Shown here: positions 9,292 to 23,678 of the stretch, one piece after another
Layout of the letters: each line of letters starts with the position of its first letter
How positions within the stretch are numbered: the stretch's first letter is position 1
NCBI GenBank assembly: GCA_000697665.1
Contig: KL197713.1
Location: 491,605-555,604 of the forward strand
Length of the DNA stretch: 64,000 nt
Direction of reading: 5' to 3'
Source of the DNA: Jaapia argillacea MUCL 33604
Lineage: Eukaryota; Basidiomycota; Agaricomycetes; Jaapiales; Jaapiaceae
Made by a program: the position numbers and the translations under genes
The notes under the pieces: model-generated
Database searches by the model: none
Seen by the model: the letters and a program-made list of their open reading frames with translations, nothing else
What the model was told of the DNA's origin: nothing

Positions 9292-12220
9292 TCATACAAG
9301 CGCGCCAAGACTCAGAATAGGACTCATCCTCGGATCAGACACCAATCCACGCCGACCACTAACCTGAGCCTTCAGCATATCCAACATCGCCTTGAGTTCC
9401 TCGATCTCGTCTGTCAGTTCCGCGTTACCGTCCTGAAGTTTCTTGATGGATTGTGCCATGGCCTCCCTCTCTGCAGTTAAGCCGGTAATTTCTTCAGCTT
9501 GCAATCTCACTATTTTTGCCTTGTCTTCTGCAAGTAATGACCGAGCCTGAAGCTCGCGTATGTACCGTCGCTCGGCGCTTTGGGAAAGGATATTTAACAT
9601 ATGCGCACAGTGCGAACGATGAACGAGCGGTTCACCTCCATTTCTCAGTTTTCTCTGCGTGGAATTTCTCGTACGTATCAAGCCGCACTTCCAATTTTTT
9701 GCACTTGCTAAGGAGTCCTTGTATCATCTCCGCTTGATCCTTATATTTCTGAGCATCGGCATCTCTGCTTCGATGTCAGAGGGTAGGGGTATTGAGGTAG
9801 CAACGACTTACCTGAGGCGTAAAATCTTCGTCAACTGTTCAATCTGGAGCTCGTAGTCACGCAGTCTATCGATTTTGGGTTGATTTTCTTTGATCTGAAT
9901 GCGAAGCGAAAAGATGGTCTTTGTCGCATCCGCAAGTAAAGATCCCTGGGCCTCTAATTTGGCCTGGGAAGGACTCAATCTGCGTCAGTCTCGGGTCGGC
10001 GTAGTGTGTCAAACTGATCACCTTGACCTCCTTGTTCTCATTGCGAATGGTCGTCGCTTCCAGCGACCATGTTTGCTTTTGTTCACGAAACTCGCGAATT
10101 TTTGCTTGCAGCTCGTTGTGGTAGATCACATACTTGGCCTTCGAGGCAGACGTTTGCGACTTGTATTCCTTGAGGTCTTTCTGCAAACGAGTAACCTGCA
10201 TCCGATACTCCCGCAGCTTGTTGTGCTAAAAGGCAATTGAGCGGATAGAACGGTCGATAGCGCAGGGTGTGACGCACCAATCCTTGCCGTTCGATTTCTG
10301 CGTTCCTCGACAATATACGGCCCTGGTAAAGCCTCCCAATTTGCTTGACGTTCTCTCTATTGAGCCATAACTCAAAATTCAACTCGTTGCGCAGCAAGAG
10401 GACTTCTCTCTGCAAGGACGTGATTGCTTGTGCAACGTGCAACGGTATATCACCCTGATATGACCGAAGGGAATCTGCATCGGAGGGCAAGTTGATGGAC
10501 CGTTTCGATGGGGTACTGGTAGCTGTCGCCGAAAGGAGGCCGGGAGGCCATCCGGGAGGAGTATCTAGGGCCATAATATCCTGGCTCGACTTGAGAACGA
10601 GCGACGTTGCAACCATATCTTGTATGGATATACGTGGTGGTACAGCAGTTGTCGACAAGTCGATTATGTGAGGAGTGGGAGTGGGAAAGCCAACGGTGTC
10701 GTCCCGAAGCTCTCCTAGTGAGGTATTGTGGTCTTCTTCGAGGGCTTCCCTAGCGCGGTAGCCGAGAGCTGCATTACGAACTTCCAACATCGTGCACTCC
10801 CCGACAATCCGAGATACAGTGTATTTGGTCCAAACTCTAGGTTCGGCAAGTTCTTCTGATGCGTTTCCCCAAAGGAGCAATGGGTGAAGAACGTGGCTCC
10901 TGAGCATGGACTGAAGAGTCGGTATTAGCCCACGGTTTGGAACATAAGATGGCACCTACCTCGCTCTTGCTATGCAGCTCCGTTTCGTCGATGACATCGT
11001 CCCAAGGAACGGAATACGGGCTGCCCAAGCCATGCTCGGATAGGTAAAGCAAGGGACTTCTTAGAAACCGAACAACGTTGCAAGGGAAGAGATAATACAG
11101 ATACGTGAAGTATTGGTTGGGGGAGGGTGGGGAAGACATCGCACAAGCAAATGTGACTTCTAATTGTTCCCAATTCAGGTCCTCGCGAGCTGGGAAAGGT
11201 AGATGTTCCGGAGAAAAGCGCGGTTGATCCTCTATCTCTGATTCGAAATCGTCCACGGTTTCGACTGGGTCCTGAGGGGGTGGTCGTTGTCGCCAACAGA
11301 CCACTCTAGCGAGGATGGCCAAAAGTTGGGGAAGGATGCGCTTCAGCCCCTCCGCTGCATGTACGGCAAGGACGGGCAACAATTTGCAGAGTAGGGTGAG
11401 CGAACTGATGCAAACGATCGACGAGCTATCCAATAGAAGTGAGTGGATGAGGCTTGACATCAGGGGGTTTGCGATAAGAACAGCAGACTGTGAGGAGAAA
11501 GAAGGTTGGAGTGTGTAGGAGTTGAGTAGTGTCAAGAGTTGTAGCCGAGATGTCGTCGTAGCGAAACATGAGTGTAATTCTGTGAAAAAATCCTGGCTGC
11601 CAAGTTCAGCGATGATCGAAGGTGAAGCGAACTGATTGGCGCACCTCGGGCTCGCCCAAGCCATAAGTGACCAGTATATCCTCCAAGTTTGCCTTCCAAC
11701 TCTTTCTCTGAGCCCTCTGAGTCTGATCCGAGGATGCCCATTCAAGGACATCCTCTTCGGATCCCTCGTTGTGGGTATCCAACAGATATAAATCAAGTAG
11801 TCGTCGCCGGAAATTTCCAACTTTCTCCACATATATTTCGCTGACTTTTGTTAACGCCGTTATGATGAGGTCTTTTGCATAGCCCATGGCCGTGGTGGTA
11901 AGCTTCGGTTCCCGAAGAGCGGGTCGGAGGAGGAGGTCGAACCATGTTCCAATGATGGAACTAGATGTCAGCACTGGGCGTAAATGGTAGAGAACGGATA
12001 GAAACGCTTCTGTATGGGGGATAGATGTGTGGTCGAGGACGTCCTGGTGAATTTCTTGGAGTTCGTCGTCGAGTTGCGGGAGCAGAGATTCCAGATCCGG
12101 AGACTCCGAGTGTTCTCGCACAAATGAATCAATGAGTGCGAGCACTTGGCTCAGTGGTTGAGCGTCCGGTAAGCCCTCCAGAAGCAACCTCAGCTGGCGA
12201 GAAATGTCAGCAACAGACAT
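9292..12220 (-). CDS. TSC1: Hamartin (TSC1) orthologue
   Basis: Scaffold of the TSC1-TSC2 complex, the GAP for Rheb that restrains TORC1. Exons 11645-12220, 10960-11592, 10278-10910, 10022-10225, 9812-9963, 9636-9764 and 9292-9577 give 870 residues. The N-terminal half is helical and HEAT-like, with the hamartin signature YLYYLFPCNVVRFLRSPLLY near residue 330. The C-terminal third is a long coiled coil (TRLQKDLKEYKSQ, EIEELKAMLDMLKAQ), which in the family binds TSC2 and TBC1D7. The middle is Ser/Thr/Pro-rich. Budding yeast lacks the gene; fission yeast and many basidiomycetes keep it. TSC2 is not in the window. Confidence 0.88.
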
Positions 12221-12394
12221 GGTGTGAGCCTTTCAAATGAGCTTCGTGACGGCAGCGGTTTACGTGCGATTTGCTCCAGTCGGACCGGTCGGATTTAGTA
12301 CCTTGTGCTCCAGTGTCCGAAGCCCTCCAATGCACGCATGACATTTGAGGCTAAGCCCCATATATACGAACCAAGGTGAGGAACATAGTAACTA

Positions 12395-13361
12395 CTACTG
12401 ACCGAGCCCGCACTCTGCTACCTCGAAGACCAGCCCCTTTCCCGTCTCCTCCCACATATCAGCTCCACTCACTCGCTCGTAATGTGGCAAATACCCTGCT
12501 CGTAACTTCCTCTTACTCTCTGTGTCCATGCCCCACGTCTCATCCCTCTTCCTGAGGAGCTGTTGATCAATTTGACCATCACCCGTGTATGCCATCATGA
12601 GGTTTGGAGGGCCAAGCGGCAAATCAGGGGTCACATCTATCGCCCAGGTATGGATCGTCTTGCCATAAGTTTGTTGAAGCTCTAGCATCGCAGGTTGTTC
12701 CGCAGCGTCGGAGGCGAATCCTTGCAGCGCATTGTAGTTCGATACTCAAAGTCAAGTATTGGGCGGGTACTCACCTGGAACAGCGGCCTTCAACTAAGGA
12801 AAACAATAAACAATGACGCACAAGCGATACATAGGAGGCCAAGGTGATTCACCTGTAGCTGAAGAACACCACTCTCGACCTTGGTAGGAACGAAAGCCAA
12901 TGTCAATATTTCGAATCCAAAAACGGGGCCGAATTCACCTCGAATTTGTGGGAATGCCAGTACTTCTTCTCGTCGTCAGGAAGCGTTTTGAATATCTAAA
13001 AGTGGTATAGGGAGTTGTACCAACGTTCAGGAGGAGGAAAGATGAGACCTTTTCAGTCAAAATATACTCGATGCCAATAAGTCTCGCATTCGGTTCGTCA
13101 GAGTCGTAGATGACGCATTGGTGCAAGTCCTCGCTCAGATGAGTGCAATAGTGATGAGCTTCCACATGACGGGTCCGATCTTGCCTATCGAAGCACCATG
13201 AAAGAGAGGAAGGAAATGAAAGCAACGCATGCGCACGCATATACATGGAAAGCGCAAAGGTGCTGATGGATGGCATTAATTGGCTTGAAGCTCATCATTC
13301 CAGCACCAGCGGCTTGGAATGCAGCAGAATGATAAGCTGAGTGTTTCGTCTCGGTGTCCAT
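12395..13361 (-). CDS. OBAP / DUF1264 family protein
   Basis: Exons 13237-13361, 13049-13184, 12939-12995, 12853-12879, 12775-12793 and 12395-12720 give 229 residues. The family signature is clear: [48 protein letters not shown] and a C-terminal part with a THTWAID-like segment. Members were named for oil bodies of plant seeds and also occur in fungi and bacteria; their biochemical role is not established. Two exons are very short (27 and 19 bases), yet the frame and conserved sequence hold across them. It lies in tandem downstream of an intergenic stretch shared with NAC alpha and 174 bases before the TSC1 start. Confidence 0.88.
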
Positions 13362-13814
13362 GCTCGCAAAGGAGATTTACGATGCTCTGGACATCATCAA
13401 GGTGTGCTTATAACCAGGCTACCTGTTTGTGACGTCGACAGGGTCGTCATCAAGGATGATTGAGCCGCAAATTCGGGCAGCTCGTGAACAAGATGGTCGC
13501 CGGCTGAGTACGGACATGAATGGTCACCCTCAAGCTTGCGAGGGATATTGAGAGACATTGGATGAGTTGTGGAGAGACCACGAAGGACCAGGAGAAGACC
13601 ATTCCGGAGTTTGCCGGAGTACGAATTTGGACTTGATCGCTGCCTTCGACGACGTGCGCGCCATTCCCCACCAAAAGTCGACGTAAACAGAGGTTAGTCC
13701 ATATATTCTCTGCTTATCGGTGACACTGTGGATGATCGTTCGTGGAAAGATGTCGCGTGATGGGTGGATGGGTTCACGATACATCGGATGTACTGACGCG
13801 TCCATCCCCAACAG
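13362..13814. other. Shared promoter region, OBAP-family gene and NAC alpha
   Basis: About 450 bases between two start codons pointing apart. The sequence just before the NAC alpha ATG ends in CCCCAACAG, which looks like the acceptor of a leader intron. Confidence 0.45.
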
Positions 13815-14571
<757 letters not shown>

Positions 14572-14688
14572 TTGTGGTTCTGGTTTTCATTGGTCATACG
14601 GCTTGTATCATCTACCTTGCAACGCATTTTTGAGACAACGTTCCTCGTGGCAGTCGGTTCGCGAATTCAATCCTGACCATGAACATAG

Positions 14689-15770
14689 TCAATTCTGCCA
14701 TCGACGCAACTCCACAAAATAGTTGGATCGTTCCCATCCATTTTGTACCACCGCAACACCGGATGTGTGCCCCTCCGAAACACCTTCATTATGCGACCCA
14801 ACTTTCAATCCGAGACCTTGTGCTGCTCTAACCACCAGCTCTTCCAGCTCCCCTTCAGCAAACATATGATAGTACCTGTTAAAAACTTGGGATGGCGCAT
14901 CCGTTCCTACACCGTCGTGCTGCACGCTCTCTTCTGCACGTTTCTTCGCAATTAGATTTCTCGAGTGTCCTTCCGACTGCTTTTTATCTTGCGGTTGGCT
15001 TGCAAGCACCCAGGGCACAAACACGTCCACCCCCGTCTTGGGCGAAGGATCCTCGACCCTCGAGCTCGAAGGATCTCCGATCGCGGGGATTGCTCGCTTC
15101 GAGAGCTCATCTTGCTGCATGGCCCATACATAGACGAGGACCCGCCCATGGGAGGGCGACACACACTCCAGCAGGCGCTATAGAGATTTAGCATATCTCT
15201 CGAGATGAATCTACGATAGCCCACCTGTATGGCTAACGTCCGCCTTTCGGGTGTGGAGAGATGGTGTATTGTTGCTATAGATATTGCATAGTCCTGAATG
15301 ATAGTCAGGAATGATATACTCCGAGATGGAAATTGGGAAATTGACATACAAAGGAACCCGATCTCCATCCCTGCCCAAGGACATCGCCCCAAACGACCTC
15401 CCTGGGACCTCCTTGTACTCCTGCTGTTCTCGCGATTTCAAGGAGGTTACGACTGCGATCCAGCCCAATCGTCCATATACTTGAAGGTCGGTCCAGCGGC
15501 AATGGCAGGTATTTCCCGTTTCCAGTGCCCGAATCCAATCCCACCCACCCAGTCGGTATCTCAGAGAGGAACTTGGCAATGATGGGCCATGGCTATTGTT
15601 GGTATGAGCAGTGCTGGAGAAAGTGGTTACATCAAGTGTGGTGGACACACTTTATAGCGAGTCGATGAGAAGTGGGATGCTATCTGATCATAGACTCGGT
15701 GGACATGCTCGTCCTCGTAATCGAGTGGGAGCTCTGTGACAGCCGCAACAGTGATTGGGATAGCAGGCAT
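14689..15770 (-). CDS. TRM9: tRNA (uracil-5-)-methyltransferase TRM9-like
   Basis: SAM-dependent enzyme that completes mcm5U at wobble uridines with Trm112 as partner. Exons 15651-15770, 15350-15592, 15225-15293 and 14689-15177 give 306 residues. Family features are HVHRVYDQIASHFSSTRYKPWPI at the start, motif I as LDSGTGNGKYL, AISIATIHHLSTPERR, RVLVYVWAMQQ and DVFVPWV. Motif I differs from the usual LDVGCGNGKY at two positions but keeps the glycines. The C-terminus NRYYHMFAEGELEELV is typical. The gene starts 84 bases after the ALG13 stop on the same strand. Confidence 0.93.
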
Positions 15771-15854
15771 GCAATGAGGTCAAGGTAGGAATGACAAGCA
15801 ATGTTTTGGTATATGGCAAGTGGCACGAAGCTCTGGGACTACTCAGAATCAACT

Positions 15855-16484
15855 TCACATAAAACCCATCTCCTCGTCAAGTAAAGCCTGGAAATTAGAC
15901 TCGTCGGGGGCTGGGAACGGTGTGAGGGATGATGTGTGGAGGTCACTGATAGTCTCAGGGAGATCGCTATTGGGAAGAGTGTGGGTTCGAGAGGGAACGC
16001 CAAGTTGGGGGACATGGCAGAGCTCACAGTATCGTCGAAGCTTTCAGATGCCCGAGGGCGCTCAGAGCATTCGCGAGTTCTTCTTGGTGGTTATCCAACA
16101 AAGTAGGATTGGGAATGACAATCAGTGGTTTACCAAGACGAAGGACGTCCAGTATGGTGCCCGATCCTGCCCATCCTCCTTCGTGAGTCTCTAATCTAGA
16201 CGGCAGCAAGAAGACCGCAAACCAGCATGGCTAATAACTAGATCTGCTCGGGAATACTCTTCTTGAAGCGTCGGCTTGAACTTCCAAACCTCGATGTCCA
16301 TGCCATCTTTTCGAAACGACAACCCAGATTCCACAGGACGCCCAAAGTCAACCGCACTGTTTCCGCATTGAATGATGACCTTGTCATATCCTCTTGCAAT
16401 CAAATTCACCAGAACTGGCTGCCAGATCACGGTGAGGACCAAAGGGTCGAAATCGGTCGAACCGACAGTGACGAGGACGCGCAT
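15855..16484 (-). CDS. ALG13: UDP-GlcNAc transferase subunit ALG13
   Basis: Catalytic subunit that with membrane-bound ALG14 adds the second GlcNAc to dolichol-PP-GlcNAc on the ER surface. Exons 16223-16484, 16028-16166 and 15855-15945 give 163 residues. Signature segments: [15 protein letters not shown] at the N-terminus, [15 protein letters not shown], and [21 protein letters not shown], which forms the nucleotide-sugar site. The C-terminal exon gives [10 protein letters not shown], matching the short-form ends of fungal ALG13. The start at 16484 was preferred because the family begins with this strand; the upstream in-frame codon is GTG. Confidence 0.95.
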
Positions 16485-16566
16485 TCCAAAAGACACGCGA
16501 CGACAAATCACGATTCACTGATCGAGTCACCAGAAACTTTCTTGAAGTCAGTGCTGTACACAAAAG

Positions 16567-17779
16567 ATGGGATATACTCTGTGTATCATAGGTCGACTGC
16601 TCTCTCTCTTGCCGCTTCTACCAGGTCTGACCTTCCCATAGGATGCGGCACAATGGGAATCGCGATCCTCTCGGGCGTGGTCGCCAGTTTGGAGTCTCAA
16701 TCATCTACACACCCAAAACATTTCTTCCCTAACGCAAAGTGGGAGTCCCATACGCCAGGTACATCCACCCCAGTGGAATCCCCGGATGATCCCTCCTTGC
16801 CGTCTCGATTTCTTGCCTGCGTTACGCGAGAAGATAGCGCAAAGAAACTTAGAGTAACTTTTGGTGCACTTGGGGGCCTTGGCGGGACTGTAGAAGTGTT
16901 GACCGGGAGGAACCTAGAAGCTGTCAAGCAAGCCGATGTTGTGATATTATGGTGAGTGGAAATCTCCTCTCGGCATCTACTCGTACTGAACACCGCGAAG
17001 TTGCAAGCCGCAACAGGCACATCCTATTCTCAATTCAGATGGAATGCAGGATGCACTGGCCGATAAGTTATTGATCAGTATTCTCGCTGGTGTCACTATT
17101 TCTCAGATGAGAGGCTGGGTACTCCCGTCGACGAGAGTTGTCCGCGCTATGCCCAACACTCCATGCAAGGTTCGCTATTTGCCTTAGTACCTGCACGATA
17201 ACTCATCTCGACCAGATCCGTGAGGGCATGACCGTAGTCAGCTTGTTGCCCGACTCCGCGGTCGCAGAGCTCGACCGCATCATCATTCTCAACATCTTCT
17301 CATCCATCGGACGGTGTCGTTTCCTGGACGAAAAACATTTCGATGCTTGCACAGCCCTCTCTGGATCCGGCCCAGCATTTGCATGTATTTTCCTTGAGGC
17401 CATGGCAGACGGTGGAGTTATGATGGGGTTGCCTCGTGCAGAAGCTCTTGAACTGGCGGCACAAAGTTGGTCATCATTCGCTCTCGAAAGTTAAGAACGT
17501 CCATCATCTGAGGCTTGATTTTGCTTCAGCGCTCCAGGGTGCCGCCCGAATGACTTTACAAGCAGGAGCCCACCCTGCTCAGATTAAAGACACTGTCACC
17601 AGTAAGTGCTCTGCCTTTCTCCATATCATGATACCGACAAACCGCTCCCAGCTCCTGGAGGATGTACGATTGCGGGCCTCCTCGCATTGGAGGATGGGAG
17701 AGTTCGATCCACAATCGCGCGTGCTATCCAAATCGCCACGGAGCGTGCAAGTGAGCTGGGTCAACCCTCAAAAAAGTAG
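16567..17779 (+). CDS. PRO3: Pyrroline-5-carboxylate reductase
   Basis: Last step of proline synthesis, reducing P5C with NAD(P)H. Exons 16567-16591, 16642-16951, 17001-17169, 17216-17465, 17530-17601 and 17652-17779 give 317 residues. The 25-base first exon joins to rebuild the dinucleotide site MGYTLCIIGCGTMG. Later parts: AMPNTPCKIREGMTVV, ALSGSGPAF and the C-terminal signature TPGGCTIAGLLALE. It is read away from ALG13 with 82 bases between the start codons, so the two share a promoter region. Confidence 0.97.
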
Positions 17780-18536
17780 ATGATTTCTATCTGGAGGACC
17801 AGCCTGCCGGAAGCTTCATTGTCGCTGTCGAAACATCGGAACCAGGTGGAATGGAATGGAGGTTTCATTCAAAAAACAATATGTTATGAGTTACACGTAG
17901 ATATCTCCCGCTTGCATTCCCGTTTCCCTTCCCGAATGTAAAGGTTCGCTAAGAAGGCAGGATTATCCCTCTGGCTCCTGTAAAATGAGGATGTGCGTGT
18001 GGACATGAAACGCCACCCAGAGTGTCAAGGAGCTGTTTCGTTATTATATCAGAACGATAATAACGGAGAGTACGATTCCTTGAATAAAATAGATTGCTTC
18101 AAAACAATCTGACGAGGAAATGGCGAGGTGAGAAGTTGATAATGAAACACGAACAGAGTCACTCACTGATAGGTACAGGGATGACGGATACGTCGACTAC
18201 AGTGTCTCCCACGTGTGAACCTTACTCTCCACCTGAGAGCACCGTGAGGCGCCCCCATCTCGCAAGAGAGAAGAGAAAGGCAAAAAATAGAATGGGATGG
18301 CGCATATGCATTTATCTAGCTCTTAAGAATGGGCGCCGCACCGTAGGGAGAAGCGGTGGGACGCTAAAGTGAAGAGCGGAAATATAAACTCATAGGATGT
18401 GAAGCATTGTGGATGGGTTGCAAGGAGGATTATATTGCCAGGATAAAATACAATGCAGACTAAATGAAAGGTTAAGTCAGCTCGATCACTCATGTCGGTA
18501 GTGGTTGGCGGGACTCACGAGAAGATATGGTCCCAA
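17780..18536. other. Intergenic between convergent PRO3 and RPT3, no gene seen
   Basis: About 750 bases between two stop codons. The short open frames have no recognisable sequence or splice support. Long 3' UTRs or a non-coding RNA are possible, but nothing marks them. Confidence 0.4.
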
Positions 18537-20175
<1,639 letters not shown>

Positions 20176-20335
20176 ATTTGCGGGAGGGCGAAGATGAGGT
20201 TGTACTTGGAGGAACGCGAAGCTGACGCGTCTACCTCTTACAAGGGTGCTGTGGGAAACCAGACGATCATGCTGCGTTACACTTGTGACATGTCACAACG
20301 CTGAGGTTGACCTCCGAGTCCTCTTGCTGTAAAAT

Positions 20336-21241
20336 ATGGCCCATGTTATCCAGTGTCTTGATCAGCCTTCAAATTACAAGGACTCCCAGTCGCGTGTTGA
20401 CCGCCAAAAGCAAAATGATTTGCTAGCCAAGTCCAACACTCTATATGTAGGAACATCTACCCGGTGGACGTTCAGGTCTGACCACTACTGGCTTTTAGGT
20501 CGGTAATTTGAGTTTCTACACAACAGAAGAGCAGATATACGAGATATTCACAAAATGCGGCAGCCCCGAAGATGGTGGAGGCGTGAAACGAATCATTATG
20601 GGCCTCGACCGGAATACGAGGTGTGCAAGAAGCTTTGTGTCCTCGTAGTACTCGACCGACTGACCTGACGTCTCACAGAACGCCGTGTGGTTTTTGTTTC
20701 GTAGAGTATTATACTCACGCTGAAGCATTAGCCGCCATGCGATACATTAGTGGAACCAAACTTGACGAACGAATTATTCGTTGCGATTTAGATCTAGGTT
20801 ACAAGGAGGGGAGACAGTTCGGTCGAGGGAAGAGTGGCGGACAGGTGAGTGTGTTATCGAATGTCGCCCTGCTCAGTAAATTTACCACTCGGGCACGTCA
20901 TATAGGTTCGTGACGAGCATCGGTCTGACTACGATCCTGGCAGAGGTGGTTGGGGAGCACAGGCGCAACGATTGGAGATTGAACGACGAAGAGAGATGGA
21001 AGAACGTTACGCTGATACCACCGTCGCCGTGGCTGGAGGAGGAGGCGAGTGGAATCAGCAGCACGCCACAGCGGAACCTGCTGGTACTTTGAAGCGGGGC
21101 AGGTCACCGGAAGACGAAGGCGATGATTCAAGAATGGTATGGTGCCTGCTCTCTATTCCCCAATTACATAGCTCACTTCCTTCTTTTCTGTAGGCCAATC
21201 GTGCTCGAACCGACGGAGACCCAGAGGCTGAGAGGATGTAA
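20336..21241 (+). CDS. CBC2: Nuclear cap-binding protein subunit 2 (CBP20)
   Basis: Cap-recognising partner of CBP80. Exons 20336-20446, 20499-20620, 20679-20844, 20906-21136 and 21194-21241 give 225 residues. The single RRM has RNP2 [10 protein letters not shown] and RNP1 CGFCFVEYY, with [24 protein letters not shown] after it, the conserved segment that folds over m7G. The C-terminal tail is Arg/Glu-rich with GGGGEW and KRGRSPED. Start codons of CBC2 and RPT3 are about 160 bases apart, head to head. Confidence 0.96.
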
Positions 21242-21348
21242 CATAGTGTAGGCTTGAAAAGGTCCCACTGTGTTTGCTCGTGTCGATGTTTCATTTAGTG
21301 CAGTTCACGGATTCGTCCTCAGCAAGCAAATGTCCATTCAGATCTGAT

Positions 21349-22217
21349 TCAAGAAACGACCTGTGCCCTCAATCTAAAACGACCTTCATGTGTTTCTGGA
21401 TCGTAAAACCTCATGTGGATATGTCGTACGAGTCGATGCGCTTCCGACACAGAGGCCAACCGAACCAGAAATTTGGAGGAGATTGCATATATTCCCGCCG
21501 GACTTTCGGCGCAAAGCAAAGCATGGGTGAGCGTTGTCGGTGTGGAGGTCGAGCAAACATGACTCACGGTTCCACCTTGACAACCTCCTTTCGACCACCT
21601 TCTGAACCAATGAACTTGAAACCCTTCAAGAAATTCTTGACACGGCCGGGTTGGAACCGTTTCGGAAACCCACTAATCACGACACATTTCCCGCGGTAGA
21701 ACTGCGTCACCCGTGCGGAAGGACCATCGCCTTCAAAAAGGTTTCTCTCAGAGGCTTCTGCATAACCTCGCGCTCCACGGACCCGATCCCGCACAGTTAA
21801 TTGCTCACAAGGCGAAGCCTGCACAGGGAGAGCGGATATCGAAGCGTTTGCCAGCGCCTTCAGTGCAGGTTGACAAAACTCTGGTTGGCTGAGTGTCAGG
21901 AAGGCTTGACCCTTACGCTCGAAACGATGGTAATTGAGTTCCGCTACCGAGGGATGGGGTTGAACATGGAAGAGGCGGTTGGCGCAAGCGTATGAAACCA
22001 ACTCACCTTTGACAATATTTTCGGTCTGAGACCGCTGGATCATCCGCCAGATATCAGAAGGTAAAGCCGTCCGGGGAAGCTTCTCCAACAAGATATACGG
22101 AGCATTAAATCCTAGTTTGATGGCGGTTGGAGGTCAAACAGGGTCAGAGTGAGGGTCAGAGTAGTGCTCACGGCGTGATATGTGGGCCTGTGTAGCGGAC
22201 TTGAGTCCACGATTCAT
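21349..22217 (-). CDS. Hypothetical protein with RRM-like C-terminal region, possibly mitochondrial
   Basis: Exons 22172-22217, 21568-22111 and 21349-21502 give 247 residues. The start MNRGLKSATQAHISRRFNAP is basic with Ser/Thr and Ala and no acids, as in a mitochondrial presequence. LPRTALPSDIWRMIQRS follows. KCVVISGFPKRFQPGRVKNFL and FLVRLASVSEAHRLVRHIH resemble the first strand and last strand-helix of a degenerate RRM. I do not recognise an orthologue group by name. The gene ends 107 bases from the CBC2 stop and starts 199 bases from SNRNP27, head to head. Confidence 0.6.
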
Positions 22218-22416
22218 CTTCGTGGCTTAAGAAATGCCGAGGCAAAAGTGAAACTAGTGGGACTGGCTTGGACGAAATTCCTCAGAGTAGGATCGGACTT
22301 CAAGTTTTGGGGCAGCAGAGTCACGTTCACACATTGGTCACATACGCGTGACAGGGTTACAGGTCGCCTTGTCTCTGGCAGCTTCAAGCTCAGTGACCTC
22401 AGTACGCACGAACTCC

Positions 22417-23352
22417 ATGTCCTCACGGCACGATTACAGAAGGCGTGATAGAAGTCGCGATAGGGAAGAGAGGGAAAGGAGCGATAGGGACAGAGACAGG
22501 TATCGAAGGGATAGAGATACTCGTGGCAGTGAGTACCGTGATGGTCCTTCCCGACGCAGTCGTTCACGGAGTCCTCCCCGAAGAGGGGAGAGGGATAGAA
22601 GACCAGGTGAGCTACCATGTCTCATTCAATGCATATAAAATGCTGAAGTCTTTCGTAGAGCGGAGAGATTATGATCGGGATAGGGAGCGTGATAAAAGGG
22701 ATCGAGACCGAAAGGATGAGCGGAGGTACGACGATAGGCGGGATACTGATAGAGGAGACAAGCGAGACGGAGGAAGAAGGGATGCTGACCGGACTAGAGG
22801 GAGGGAGGGAGACAGGGAGGCCGACAAAGACAGAGATAGTAGAGGCGATGGAACGGAACGCAAGGCTGAACCTCCTCGACTAGAAGACAGAGATGGAAAG
22901 AGTTCTACCGGTAAGCCTAATCAACCTGGATGGTCTCCCAGCGTTGACCGAATCCTTGCAGGTCCACCGACCCGCTCCGAGACACCAGCCGTCGCTCCCG
23001 CTGATATAAAAGTTGACACGCCTGCACCAGACGACGCAGAAGACGGCGAGGCTATGGACGCTGTTGACGATGACTCCATGGCTATGATGGCCATGATGGG
23101 AATGGCTGGGTTTGGTTCAACCAAGGTATGTAGGTCTCCCTTGAACCTTGATTCATCAGCTCACCGTGTATCACCTTAGGGGAAACCTGTGGAAGGCAAT
23201 CAAGAGGGCACTGTCCACATCAAGAAGACGAGGACTTGGCGTCAGTACATGAATCGGCGTGGAGGCTTCAATCGGTCAGTTTGTTGCTTGTCGTTCTTCC
23301 CATCTTCTGCCGTCTCACTTCGTCTCTCAGGCCACTCGACAAGATCAAGTGA
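22417..23352 (+). CDS. SNRNP27: U4/U6.U5 tri-snRNP 27 kDa protein
   Basis: Splicing factor that helps in the switch to the active spliceosome. Exons 22417-22606, 22659-23125, 23180-23274 and 23331-23352 give 257 residues. The N-terminal half is almost entirely Arg/Asp/Glu dipeptides (RDRDRYRRDRD) with SRSRSPPRRG. The conserved C-terminal part has MAMMGMAGFGSTKGK and ends WRQYMNRRGGFNRPLDKIK, the family hallmark (MNRKGGFNRPLDFIA in animals). The opposite strand of the RD-rich stretch gives long spurious open frames. Confidence 0.95.
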
Positions 23353-23678
23353 TCTTGTTCGGATTCTCACTGTTGGTCCGGAGGAATGGGGTTCAAGCTG
23401 AGTCCGCGTTCAGTCTCGTCTCTTTATCTCGCACCCACCTGTTGCCCGTTGGTTGTTCCCAACGCCTACCGTATTAATATATCGATGAAATGGATGTTTT
23501 TATGCAGTTGACTGATACCAAGGTGGTCATGAAACATCAACATGAAATAGGATTGGAGTCAAACTAAGGGTACAAACAAGGCGACGAGAGGAAGGCAAGT
23601 CCGGGTAATGTAACACAAGGATGCACGCGAGATCACGATCCATCTATTATCCAACCTCTCTGAGGTTCTGCCCAGCGA
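23353..23678. other. Intergenic between convergent SNRNP27 and eIF1
   Basis: About 325 bases between two stop codons; nothing beyond likely 3' UTRs was seen. Confidence 0.5.

Noticed and set aside
22669-22863. Ser/Leu/Arg-rich minus-strand frame opposite SNRNP27
   Set aside because: It is the complement of the RD-dipeptide repeat of the real gene.
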